Positions 36,083 through 45,887 of a DNA stretch of 64,000 nucleotides are shown piece by piece (within the stretch, counting starts at the first letter, position 1; each line of letters opens with the position of its first letter). Source of the DNA: Paralithodes platypus (lineage: Eukaryota; Arthropoda; Malacostraca; Decapoda; Lithodidae); NCBI GenBank assembly GCA_032716605.1, contig CM064523.1, forward strand, positions 41,553,600-41,617,599, given 5' to 3'. The notes beneath the pieces are model-generated. The model was not told where the DNA came from and searched no databases. It saw nothing but the letters and a program-made list of their open reading frames with translations. The translations under genes were made by a program, and so were the position numbers.

Positions 36083-39000
36083 TAAACCATAGGTGTGTAA
36101 GTAAAATAGAATCCCAGCCACATCAAATTGATAGTAATAACGAACATTCTGATAGCGTAGATGTTCCGTCTAGGTCCAGTAGTTCAACAGGTAAAAATAA
36201 ATTAGTTAAAAACAATAGAAAAATAGTTGCAAATACAAGTAATAGTTTGAGTGTTTATTATACAAATTGCAGGAGTTTATGTAACAAAATGAACGAACTT
36301 AGAGCACTGGTTAGCAAAGAAAATATAGACATAATAGCGCTAACTGAAACATGGATTAATACAGAAACCAGGCATTTTTTAGCAGAGTTTGATATACCGG
36401 GATATAGTTTGTTTAAATATGACCGAACAAGTAAGAGGGGTGGCGGTATAGCAGTGTTTGTCAGGAGTTCATTAAAAAGCTGTACTAAATCAGGTATTAG
36501 AGTAAATAATGAAAATGAAAGTGTTTGGGTAGAAGTTAACGAAGGTAGTGAGACTTTAGTTATTGGAGTTATGTATAGACCGCCAAATATGAGTAGAAAT
36601 GACGGAACATCATTATGGGAGGAAATTAAAATAGCATCAAGGCTTAGCAACGTGTGCATTATGGGGGATTTTAATTTCCCTAATATAGATTGGCAGCAAC
36701 AAATAGGCGACTCTGATTCAAAGGAGTTTATTGAGGTAGTACAAGATAGTTTTTTAACTCAATTCATAGATACGCCAACTAGAGGTGATAATATTCTCGA
36801 TTTAGTTTTCAGTAACAATGAACATATGATAAATAGTGTAGAAATCGGGGACCACCTAGGAAATAGTGATCACAATTCTGTGTATTTTAATATACAATGG
36901 AAAGGTAATACCAGAGAGAATACAACATTAATACCTGACTTCAGAAAAGCCAATTATGGTGGGTTAAGAGAAGCCCTGTTAGCGGACCCTATGGTCAAAA
37001 AATTAAGTCGATCCAGGTGTCCAAATGAGTGTATCCTTTCTCAGGCACCTGTCATCTTAAGTCAGGAGGAGACGTCAAACTTGGTAGATACATACGATAA
37101 TTTTATCAAGTCAGTATTCAATGCGCAAAATAAATATATCCCCAAAAGAAAATTTAGATCAACACAGAACCAACCCAAATGGATGAATAATAGACTATTA
37201 GATCTTCTAGGACAAAAGAGAGGAATATATAGAAAAATTAGAAAAGGCGAAATTCACCTACTTGCTTACTATCAGAATCTATCAAGACAGGTAAAAAAGG
37301 ATATTAGGAAAGAAAAAAGAAATTATGAAATTAAGGTTGCCAATGACTCAAAAAATAATCCTAAAGCTTTTTACCAACTATATAAATCCAAGGTTAGAGA
37401 TGTAATTGGTCCCCTTAAAACTTCTATAGGAAAATTGACAGAAAGTGATTTAGAAATGTGCAGTACATTAAATAGTCAATTTCTTTCCGTTTTCACTAAT
37501 GAAAATTTGGCACAGTTTCCAGAAGTCCGTAAGGTATACAGCGATAGTATAGAAAATAGGTTAAGTACGGTTACTATAAGTAGAAATGATGTGGTTAAGG
37601 AAATTGACAGACTGAAACCTCATAAATCGCCTGGTCCTGATGAGGTATATGCTAGAGTATTAAAAGAATGCAGAGATGAGTTAAGTTATCCATTAACATT
37701 TCTATTTAACAAGTCATTAGAAACAGGTATAGTTCCAGAAGCTTGGAAGCTTGCAAATGTAGTTCCGATCTTCAAAAAAGGTGATAAATCAATAGCATCC
37801 AATTACCGTCCCATTAGTCTCACTTCAATCATAGGAAAACTACTAGAGTCAATTATTGCTAGGAAAATGAGAAACCACTTAGAAACATTTAACTTAATCA
37901 ATTCTTCTCAGCATGGATTCACTCAGGGACGGTCTTGCCTTACTAATTTGCTTAGTTTTTTCTCAGAGGTATATGAAGCAGTAGATAATGACAAGTCATA
38001 TGATATTATATATTTAGATTTCAGTAAAGCTTTCGACAGAGTCCCTCATGAGAGATTGATGAGAAAGGTTGAGGCACATGGAATAGGTGGGGCGTTGTTA
38101 GGATGGATTAGGTCATGGCTAATTGGTAGGAAGCAGAGAGTCAGCATAAATGGTACCAAGTCAGAATGGGGAGCAGTCAAAAGTGGTGTCCCCCAGGGAT
38201 CGGTATTAGGTCCCCTGTTGTTTCTTATATACATAAATGACCTAGATTTAGGTATAACTAGTAGGATAAGTAAATTCGCAGACGATACTAAAATAGGGAG
38301 ATCAATTGATTCAGATAGCGATATAGAGTGCCTCCAAAGGGATCTAGATACCTTACATGAATGGTCAGTAAATTGGCAGATGAAGTTTAACATTGACAAA
38401 TGCAAGGTATTAAAGATAGGGAAGATGCAAACAAATTTTAAATATAAACTAGCTAATTTAGAATTAGAAAATTCAGACTGCGAGAAAGATCTAGGTGTGT
38501 TTGTTAGCAATGATTTGAAGCCTAGAAAACAGTGTATAAGCGTTCGTAATAAGGCAAACAGGATTCTCGGGTTCATCTCTAGGAGTGTGAGTAACAGAAC
38601 TGCTGATGTTATCTTAAAACTTTACTTGTCATTAGTGAGACCCCACATGGATTATGCTGTCCAATTTTGGTGTCCTTATTACAGAATGGACATAGATTCA
38701 TTGGAGAGAGTACAGCGTAGAATGACAAAAATGATCCATAATATTAGAAATCTTTCGTATGAAGAAAGGTTGAAGAAATTAGGTTTACATTCGTTAGAGA
38801 GACGCAGAGTTAGAGGGGATATGATAGAGGTGTTCAAGTGGGTTAGTGGGATTAACAAAGGGGACATGGCAAATGTACTAAAGCTCAGTGATAGCGAAAG
38901 AACTCGTACCAATGGTTTAAAATTAGATAAATTTCGTTTCAGAAAAGATATAGGCAAGTATTGGTTTGGTAACAGAGTTGTAGATGGGTGGAATGGACTA

Positions 39001-39084
39001 CCAAGTGCTATAGTGGGATCTAAAACTGTAGGGAGCTTTAAGATAAAATTAGATAAGCATATGGACGAGAAGGGTTGGGTGTGA
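36076..39084 (+). CDS. CR1 ORF2: AP endonuclease and reverse transcriptase, intact frame
   Basis: Uninterrupted 1002-codon frame. The APE-type endonuclease occupies about residues 60-280: YYTNCRSLCNK, ALTETWINTE, IMGDFNFPNIDW and GNSDHNSVYF, so the expected N, E, D and SDH positions are present. The RT covers about 500-800: KSPGPDEVYARVLKECRDEL, SNYRPISLTS, YLDFSKAFDRVPHERL (near 645), GVPQGSVLGPLLFLIYINDL and SKFADDTKIG with the catalytic FADD (near 734). A CR1-type C-terminus follows (QRRMTKMIHNIRNLSYEERL, NRVVDGWNGLP). The protein would nick DNA and copy its RNA at the nick. The start given is a TTG; the first ATG in frame (36289, residue 72) lies inside the endonuclease. Translation therefore probably needs a non-AUG start, re-initiation at the ORF1 stop, or frameshifting. 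Length and integrity suggest a recent insertion; activity is inference. Confidence 0.93.
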   Translation: MLINHRCVSKIESQPHQIDSNNEHSDSVDVPSRSSSSTGKNKLVKNNRKIVANTSNSLSVYYTNCRSLCNKMNELRALVSKENIDIIALTETWINTETRHFLAEFDIPGYSLFKYDRTSKRGGGIAVFVRSSLKSCTKSGIRVNNENESVWVEVNEGSETLVIGVMYRPPNMSRNDGTSLWEEIKIASRLSNVCIMGDFNFPNIDWQQQIGDSDSKEFIEVVQDSFLTQFIDTPTRGDNILDLVFSNNEHMINSVEIGDHLGNSDHNSVYFNIQWKGNTRENTTLIPDFRKANYGGLREALLADPMVKKLSRSRCPNECILSQAPVILSQEETSNLVDTYDNFIKSVFNAQNKYIPKRKFRSTQNQPKWMNNRLLDLLGQKRGIYRKIRKGEIHLLAYYQNLSRQVKKDIRKEKRNYEIKVANDSKNNPKAFYQLYKSKVRDVIGPLKTSIGKLTESDLEMCSTLNSQFLSVFTNENLAQFPEVRKVYSDSIENRLSTVTISRNDVVKEIDRLKPHKSPGPDEVYARVLKECRDELSYPLTFLFNKSLETGIVPEAWKLANVVPIFKKGDKSIASNYRPISLTSIIGKLLESIIARKMRNHLETFNLINSSQHGFTQGRSCLTNLLSFFSEVYEAVDNDKSYDIIYLDFSKAFDRVPHERLMRKVEAHGIGGALLGWIRSWLIGRKQRVSINGTKSEWGAVKSGVPQGSVLGPLLFLIYINDLDLGITSRISKFADDTKIGRSIDSDSDIECLQRDLDTLHEWSVNWQMKFNIDKCKVLKIGKMQTNFKYKLANLELENSDCEKDLGVFVSNDLKPRKQCISVRNKANRILGFISRSVSNRTADVILKLYLSLVRPHMDYAVQFWCPYYRMDIDSLERVQRRMTKMIHNIRNLSYEERLKKLGLHSLERRRVRGDMIEVFKWVSGINKGDMANVLKLSDSERTRTNGLKLDKFRFRKDIGKYWFGNRVVDGWNGLPSAIVGSKTVGSFKIKLDKHMDEKGWV

Positions 39085-39310
39085 AGGGGGATCAGCCGGG
39101 TTGGGCCAATCAGCGCTCTGCAGACCTCCATAATCCTGCGTTAATCTCTAACCGTTTTGGTAAGATGATCCTCAGGGTATTAGAGTGTGAAGCCTATAAT
39201 TGGGCTTTGTAATTGAATTGGGGTTGTGTGGGACAGGGATCTGCCTTGCTTAGGCCAATCGGCTTTCTGCAGACTCCCATTTTCTTATGTTCTTATGTTC
39301 TTATGTTATG
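39085..39310 (+). repeat. CR1 family-2 3' UTR with duplicated end motif and octamer tail
   Basis: GGCCAATCAGCGCTCTGCAG (39104) and GGCCAATCGGCTTTCTGCAG (39253) are two versions of the same 3' terminal motif, 149 bp apart. The second is followed by ACTCCCATT and three TTCTTATG units. The 3' end is the part recognised by the element's own RT in CR1-type LINEs. Confidence 0.8.
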
Positions 39311-40075
39311 TTAACTATTCTATACAGTATATGTCGGATAACTATAGTATACAGTATATGTCGGATAACTATTGTATACAGTATATGTCGGATAACTATA
39401 GTATACAGTATATGTCTGATAACTATTGTATACAGTATATGTCGGATAACTATAGTATACAGTATATGTCGGATAACTATTGTATACAGTATATGTCGGA
39501 TAACTATAGTATACAGTATATGTCGGATAACTATTGTATACAGTATATGTCTGATAACTATTGTATACAGTATATGTCGGATAACTATTGTATACAGTAT
39601 ATGTCGGATAACTATAGTATACAGTATATGTCGGATAACTATTGTATACAGTATATGTCGGATAACTATAGTATACAGTATATGTCAGATAACTATTGTA
39701 TACAGTATATGTCGGATAACTATTGTATACAGTATATGTCGGATAACTATAGTATACAGTATATGTCGAATAACTATAGTATACAGTATATGTCGGATAA
39801 CTATTGTATACAGTATATGTCGGATAACTATAGTATACAGTATATGTCTGATAACTATTGTATACAGTATATGTCGGATAACTATTGTATACAGTATATG
39901 TCGGATAACTATTGTATACAGTATATGTCGGATAACTATTGTATACAGTATATGTCGGATAACTATTGTATACAGTATATGTCGGATAACTATTGTATAC
40001 AGTATATGTCTGATAACTATTGTATACAGTATATGTCGGATAACTATTGTATACAGTATATGTCGGATAACTATT
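39311..40075. repeat. 27-bp satellite array, right block (about 28 units)
   Basis: Same unit, orientation and phase as 29082-35489, separated from it by the CR1 insertion. It ends at ...GATAACTATTC before unique sequence AATTATTACACCC. It contains rare variants GTCGAATAAC (near 39766) and GTCAGATAAC (near 39686). Confidence 0.97.
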
Positions 40076-40163
40076 CAATTATTACACCCAAAATATGTTC
40101 TCACACTTACAAAAATAACTATACATATTTCAGGTTCCAGTGTTGCAAGAATCCATTGAGCGG

Positions 40164-40710
40164 TGTTTGTGAGTGATTGAAGCCAGCAGTATTGTCTGAC
40201 ACTCGTTGTATAATTAAATGTTTGTGAGTGAGTGAAGCCAGCAATAATGTGTTGACACTCGTATAATTCAATGTTTGTGAGCGATTGAAGCCAGCAGTAA
40301 TGTCTGACACTCGTTGTATAATTCAATGTTTGTGAGAGTGAAGCCAGCAATGTCTGACACTCTTATATTTCAATGTTTGTGAGTGAGTGAAGCCAGCCAG
40401 CAATAATGTCTGACACTCGTATAATTCAATGTTTGTGAGTGAGTGAAGCCAGGCAGTAATGTCTGACACTCGTTGTATAATTCAATGTTTGTGAGTGAGT
40501 GAAGCCAGCCAGCAATAATGTCTGACACTCGTATAATTCAATGTTTGTGAGTGAGTGAAGCCAGGCAGTAATGTCTGACACTCGTTGTATAATTCAATGT
40601 TTGTGAGTGAGTGAAGCCAGCCAGCAATAATGTCTGACACTCGTATAATTCAATGTTTGTGAGTGAGTGAAGCCAGGCAGTAATGTCTGACACTCGTGGT
40701 ATAAATCAAT
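40164..40710. repeat. Minisatellite with 44- to 63-bp units, about 10 copies
   Basis: Units start TGTTTGTGAGTGAGTGAAGC, continue CAGCAATAATGTCTGACACT and CGTTGTATAATTCAA. Length varies by small indels, for example CAGCCAGCAATAA or CAGGCAGTAA, and TCGTTGTATAA or TCGTATAA. From 40380 a two-unit alternation of these variants repeats three times. Starts about 90 bp after the satellite ends. Confidence 0.92.
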
Positions 40711-40822
40711 ATGAGGCCTCTTTTCAGAAGGGATATATTTGCATTAAGTGCCGGGCAGTCATACTTGTGAAATTGCACATACAGTACACACACACCTGAC
40801 CTAGTCATGCTCACTCACTCTC

Positions 40823-40824
<2 letters not shown>

Positions 40825-40893
<69 letters not shown>
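40825..40893. repeat. (CT)n microsatellite
   Basis: About 34 CT units, directly before the 5' edge of a truncated CR1 family-1 copy. Confidence 0.95.
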
Positions 40894-40894
<1 letters not shown>

Positions 40895-40895
40895 A

Positions 40896-42133
40896 GTAGA
40901 ATGCTGCGTTCAATCTTGGTGCACTTATTATAAAAAAAACATATAGACAAGCTTGAACGAGTTCAACGTAAAGGTACCAAAATGATACCTAGCCTAAAGA
41001 ACAAACCATACGAGGAGCGTCTTGGAAAATAAAATGTATTTCCTATCACCAAGCGCAGATTAAGAGGCAATTTAATTCAAGTGTTCAAAATCATCAAAGG
41101 CATCGACAATATGAACTGTAGTAAGTACTTCACTATCGACCAATTTAATTACATGCGGGGAAACGGTTGCAAAATTATTGGTAAATCTTTTGACTCACAC
41201 GAATTTAAGGATTTCTTCTTCAATTGTGGAATGGGATTCCCGGGACGTTAGAGACTGCAGCACCGTTGATTCTTTGAAACCTCGCCTACACAAATATCTT
41301 GCATTAACCCTTAATTAGCGGCGAGCAACATAAGTCGAGTTAAAAAAAGCTGGACTATGTGGCGGCGCTCGACATAGGTCGAGTGGCAATTTCAGCACGT
41401 AATGTGGCTGAGAGAGAGAGACAAGTGGTGGCAGGAGACTAGCGAGCGTATGACTGCTCCAGACCACCGCGGCGAACCTACTGACACAAATCTCAGCTCC
41501 CTCCTCCCTCTCTCACTCGCTACATACTCAATTATGTACCGAAAGTACCGAATTACCTGCTTTTTGCACTCGCGTTGCACGGTTATTGCAAGAAAACTAT
41601 CCATCATACAAGGATCGTTATGGTGTCATTCGAAAGCTCTGTTTATGCCCTTTCAGGGATAGGTACTTGTTTTACGTTCTGGGTCTTATTTAGGCATGAA
41701 AATGATCACGTAAACAGCCCTATTTTGGCTAAAAACACCCCGCTGTGCGGTACATATAATAAACCGCATAGGCCGCTCGTAAGGTGTTAAATCTGCGACT
41801 GGCTGCGTTTGTAAATTAATAACTTTATTTTATTCCCCCCTCAAATTCATCAAAAATTAGTGAGTATATATATCACTAAGACGTTACTCTCTTTTTCCCA
41901 GATAAACGAAAGATCACTTATAATTGTGTTATGTTACTAACCCATCTGTCCCCTACTAACTTCCTAATCCTGCCACGGATATTAGTTCTAGAGCAGTAGT
42001 TCCCTTTCCAATTTTCCCTTACCCACTCTAAACCACTGTTTGGGCACTTGATCCTAACTGTTTTGGAGGACAAGCAGCCTAGAGGGGCCACTAGACCTGT
42101 TGTTGCTTTATTTCCGTTGTACTCCTTTGTACT
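40896..42133 (+). mobile_element. CR1 family-1 copy C, 5'-truncated, interrupted by a TTAA element
   Basis: From GAATGCTGCGTTCAATCTTG this matches 15494-16165 of copy B (C-terminal RT coding region, then 3' UTR) and ends in CCGTTGTACT CCTTTGTACT (42114-42133). At 41304 it is split by the 487-bp TTAA element. After 41790 it resumes with ATCTGCGACTGGCTGCG, and a further 80-90 bp not in copy B follows 41852 (AAATTCATC ... GTTATG). The coding part has stops and frameshifts and is dead. Confidence 0.85.
41304..41790 (+). mobile_element. TTAA-ended miniature element, copy 2 (inserted in CR1)
   Basis: Nearly identical to 2317-2804 (about five differences in 487 bp) and in the same orientation. TTAA at 41304-41307 and 41787-41790. 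Its removal, leaving one TTAA, rebuilds the CR1 sequence around CTTGCATTAAATCTGCG, so both boundaries and the TTAA target duplication are directly supported by the interrupted host sequence. No transposase gene. Confidence 0.9.
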
Positions 42134-42389
42134 CCATCTCTCTGTGCGTATGCGTGTCCTACTTGCCAGAAAATCGGTAGATATGTGATTTAGAGATGCC
42201 ATAAGATTGAAACATGGACATTGAACGACACCTAGAGAGCGAGCACGAGGGCTGAGATCAATACACAGTAGAATATGCACCTAGCTTGTCATTTATTCAT
42301 TGTCTTGTTTCGCCAGTGAGCCTGTGTGTTATTCACAATAACTGTTGTATTGGACCCTATACCCCCAATGTTGTCTCAGTCTGTTAGGT

Positions 42390-43214
42390 ATAAATATTAA
42401 TATGTTCTGTACTGATGGAGAGATCCTGAAGGGTTCAAGACATGGTAGAAGAGGTAAGAGGGAGGACCACCACCAAGCCACAGCAGCAGTCAGTTGTTCA
42501 ACACAGGATTTGCTCCAGGTTGTTGTCACAACTGCAGTGACCCTCTGAAAATGGGATCACAAGCTGCTTCAGGAGTATCTTCCTACACTCCTGAAGTCAA
42601 ACAACCTCCCTCCCATCATCATCCCGCCTCTTCCAGGACCATCTTCACCACCCAGCCTCATACCCACTCAGGCTATGGGGCCAAGAAGCCACCAGAGAAG
42701 GCGTCTGGATCTCCAGAAGCTTCTCTCAAAGCCCACGCCACCACCTCCTGCTGCAGCAGTCTCTGACTTTCCACCACCATCACCAGCCAACTGTGCAGGA
42801 CCTGCAGCAGCCTCCACTCCATCACCAACCACCACTGACCATCCGGTGGCAGCCTCCTCCCCTGCGTCGACAGAGTACACCGAGTCCACCATCGGAGAAG
42901 AAATCGACGTGGAGGAGATCGAAGAAGATGATAGAGATATCGACTTGGGGGGCCACTGCCGACGAGATCCAGAAGACCTTCGCCGAGTTGACAAAGAAGA
43001 TCAAGGCAGCTGCGGCAGAAGGAAAACGTCCCTCACCAGAGATCCAGAGCCAGTTCTCGAAGTGTCTGCACCAGAGAAGTTTTCTACAGTGAAATGGCAC
43101 TCAACAAAAATTAAAAAAACAGCAGTGCAGACCGCCTGCAAGCTTTTACCTCTCCAACTCTTCATCCTTCACCACTTTACCTTGAACTTCCAACTCTACT
43201 TTCATCACTCGTGA
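42390..43214 (+). other. Unrecognised proline/serine-rich open frames
   Basis: Three overlapping plus-strand frames (42494-42766, 42675-43214, 42793-43092) encode Pro/Ser/His-rich segments. One ends in EEIDVEEIEEDDRDIDLGG; another contains a helical, charged stretch, IQKTFAELTKKIKAAAAEGK. The region is richer in GC than its surroundings and follows a CR1 3' end directly. It could be a degraded retroelement ORF1/gag or an exon. I do not recognise a family and cannot choose a frame. Confidence 0.25.
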
Positions 43215-43690
43215 GGCCTCTCCCCACATCATTCATTCATTCACAAATATTACTGTATTCAAATATCACAATGGACAGCTCTCCACCATTTACTCTTCTA
43301 CTTCCTTCTTCCTCTCTACACCTTTCTCCACTCTAAATTTTGAGAAAAAAAATCCACATGTGCGTCACCTAACATGACGGAATCTGTTATTATATTCTTG
43401 ATATGATTAATCAAACGAAAACATTTTAGGAAGGGTTTGTCGAACCACATGATTAATTGGCACCTTTCCACATATGGTTGTAAAATGTATTTAAAAACTC
43501 AAAAAACTTCATTTGTCCATAGCTAGCCATCAATAGAACGATCCGACACGAAATATCGGCGTGAAAGAGACTATTGAGGCAACCTTTTCCTCTTTGATTC
43601 CTAGAGGTCATATTTAAGCTTAGTAAAATTGGTTAATCATATAAAGTAAACATTGTTATTCCATTGCTACTGTTACCTTCGTGTTTATCA
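43215..43690. other. Non-coding DNA, no feature resolved
   Basis: No gene is seen. CTTTGATTCCTAGAGGTCAT near 43590 and AAGCTTAGTAAAATTGGTTA after it resemble part of the element at 46647-46796, so a decayed relative may be present. Confidence 0.35.
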
Positions 43691-43693
43691 ATA

Positions 43694-43917
43694 CTAAATA
43701 ACCCCTTCAGGATACGATGACGCGTTTCTTCATTATATTCTTGCTTTTATTTGACGACTATGCAGTTTAGGCCGGATCTCGAGGAGTTAAAAGGGTAAAA
43801 ACAAACCATCCTACTTAACCATCTGATTTCCAAAACTCTTTCCTAATCTGAATTACACAGTATAATGAAAGCCAAGGTAAAAGAATTAATCGCTTTCTCA
43901 AATGTTGAAAGGGTTAA
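43694..43917 (+). mobile_element. Possible TTAA-type element, fourth family, decayed left end
   Basis: Left edge ATAACCCCTTCAGGATACGA (the first base differs from TTAA) and right edge GTTGAAAGGGTTAA form imperfect inverted ends. CTTCAGGATACGATGACGC resembles, in reverse, the right ends at 28843 and 46796. Non-coding. Confidence 0.35.
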
Positions 43918-44074
43918 GCTATTTGCGGTATATTCTTTATGTTATCAAGTTATTATGCTGATAACTATAATAGTGAAGTTAGGACATCTGAGCACTTCCA
44001 ACATTATAGTAATACGGCATCGGATCCCGTAACTCCATACGTGTTAGTAAAGAGTGAGTGCGTGAATGTGTGAG

Positions 44075-44077
<3 letters not shown>

Positions 44078-44106
<29 letters not shown>

Positions 44107-44201
44107 AACGTGTGTGTGGTAGATGTATACACGGACCACAAAGACTTTGCAGTCCTTACCAGGCATTTCAACCTGACATCGAAAGACGCAGATGTTGACA
44201 G

Positions 44202-44245
<44 letters not shown>
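44078..44245. repeat. (TG)n and (GA)n microsatellites
   Basis: A TG run at about 44078-44105 and a GA run at 44204-44245, separated by about 100 bp of non-repetitive sequence. The 96-codon minus-strand frame across both is not a gene. Confidence 0.9.
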
Positions 44246-44249
<4 letters not shown>

Positions 44250-44499
44250 AGCGAGAGTGGGGAGGGAGGGGGGTGTATAATCTGTAAACGACACATCAAT
44301 TTCTAAGAACCGTTATTTACCTAGAAGCCTGTCATTAAACCATTAGAGCTTATCTTTCCCCCGCCGTCCTGGCTCTGGTCGATGGTCGTAAAATACCATA
44401 ATCCATGGGCAGGTAAATCAAATGACTGGATTTTCGTTCACAGGTCCCACGGTTATTTCGTAAGAATGTATATTCGCAGACACTCGATTTGTTTTATTA

Positions 44500-44890
44500 A
44501 GCGTTCATGTCAGTCAGGCAAAGTTAAGTTAGGGAAAGGTAAAGTTAGGTTAAGGAATGGTACTGTTATAATAGGGTATAATAGGTTAGCTTATAAGCGA
44601 CTATAATACGTTAGGCTAAGTAAGTCTATTTTAAATCGGGTAAAGATAACGTAAGGCTGGGTTAGGAGCAGGTACAGTACCATTATATAATATCCTCAGG
44701 TTGAGTTACTTATGTTAGGTTAGGTAAGTTAAGTTATGATATGTAAGATTGGATTACGATAAGGTACCGTTATATAGACAACGTCAAATTACGATTTTAG
44801 GCTAGGTCAGATTATGGTGAGGTAATGGTAAGTTATGACCAGCTTATGTTATGCTTTGTTAGTTTCATTAGGTTATGGTAAAGTGTTTGG
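44500..44890. repeat. AGGTTA / TAAGTTA-rich degenerate region
   Basis: Scattered GTTAGGTTAGG, AAGTTAGG and GGTTAAGG words with no uninterrupted run of three TTAGG units. It resembles a decayed simple repeat; a degraded interstitial telomere repeat is possible but unsupported. Confidence 0.35.
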
Positions 44891-45138
44891 CAAATGTGAA
44901 TACACTCTGATTGTAGACGAACTAACTGACCATGTTTTCTCTTAATTTTTAATCAGCAAGTGTTTACATTGTTTGCTATTTATATGTTTATATTGCTGTA
45001 TTCATAGTGGATAATAGTTTGATGAAATTGTCGAATTCGTAAACATCCTAATCAGAATCAACTTTAGAAATACAGGAAGAAAATGCAACTGTGACGCCAA
45101 TTTAAGCAACACACCCTGTGTCTGATAAGACCTCAAAG

Positions 45139-45866
45139 TGTTCATCACGTCCAGGTTACAGCCATGGTCAATAGCCTTTACCTACCTTCATCACGTCCAG
45201 GTTACAGCCGTGGTCAATAGCCTTTACCTACCTTCATCACGTCCAGGTTACAGCCGTGGTCAATAGTCATTACCTACCTTCATCACGTCCAGGTTACAGC
45301 CGTGGTCAATAGTCTTTACCTACCTTCATCACGTCCAGGTTACAGCCGTGGTCAATAGTCATTACCTACCTTCATCACGTCCAGGTTACAGCCGTGGTCA
45401 ATAGTCTTTACCTACCTTCATCACGTTCAGGTTACAGCCATGGTCAATAGCCTTTACCTACCTTCATCACGTCCAGGTTACAGCCGTGGTCAATAGTCTT
45501 TACCTACCTTCATCACGTCCAGGTTACAGCCGTGGTCAATAGCCTTTACCTACCTTCATCACGTCCAGGTTACAGCCGTGGTCAATAGTCATTACCTACC
45601 TTCATCACGTTCAGGTTACAGCCGTGGTCAATAGTCTTTACCTACCTTCATCACGTCCAGGTTACAGCCGTGGTCAATAGTCTTTACCTACCTTCATCAC
45701 GTCCAGGTTACAGCCGTGGCCAATAGTCTTTACCTACCTTCATCTCGTCCAGGTTACAGCCATGGTCAATAGTCTTTACCTACCTTCATCACGTCCAGGT
45801 TACAGCCGTGGTCAATAGCCTATACCTACCTTGATCACGTCCAGGTTAAACCCATGGTCAATAGTC
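45139..45866. repeat. 46-bp minisatellite, about 16 copies
   Basis: Unit TCATCACGTCCAGGTTACAG then CCGTGGTCAATAGTCTTTAC and CTACCT. Copies differ at a few positions (GTC or GCC, CATGG or CGTGG, CTTTA or CATTA). Array edges are at about 45139 and 45866. Non-coding. Confidence 0.95.
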
Positions 45867-45887
45867 TTCTCTCCCTTCACTATAGTA

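Larger units (their letters stand above)
35490..39310 (+). mobile_element. CR1-like LINE, family 2, inserted in the satellite
   Basis: The insertion begins in ORF1 (5'-truncated) and ends in three 8-bp direct repeats TTCTTATG plus TTATG (39282-39310), closely like the octamer tail of CR1. Satellite sequence stops at ...GTCGGATA (35489) and resumes at TAACTATTC, so one 27-bp unit is interrupted, with at most a TA overlap and no longer target duplication. CR1 elements typically lack target duplications. The element is otherwise complete from the middle of ORF1 to the tail. Confidence 0.9.

Noticed and set aside
29082..40075. Satellite considered as a CRISPR array
   Set aside because: Units are contiguous with no unique spacers, and the surrounding elements are eukaryotic retrotransposons.
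39226..40176. 252- to 316-codon frames after the CR1 insertion
   Set aside because: Same satellite artefact, joined to a little unique flank.
44500..44890. Interstitial telomere (TTAGG)n
   Set aside because: No uninterrupted run of three or more TTAGG units; only loosely similar words.
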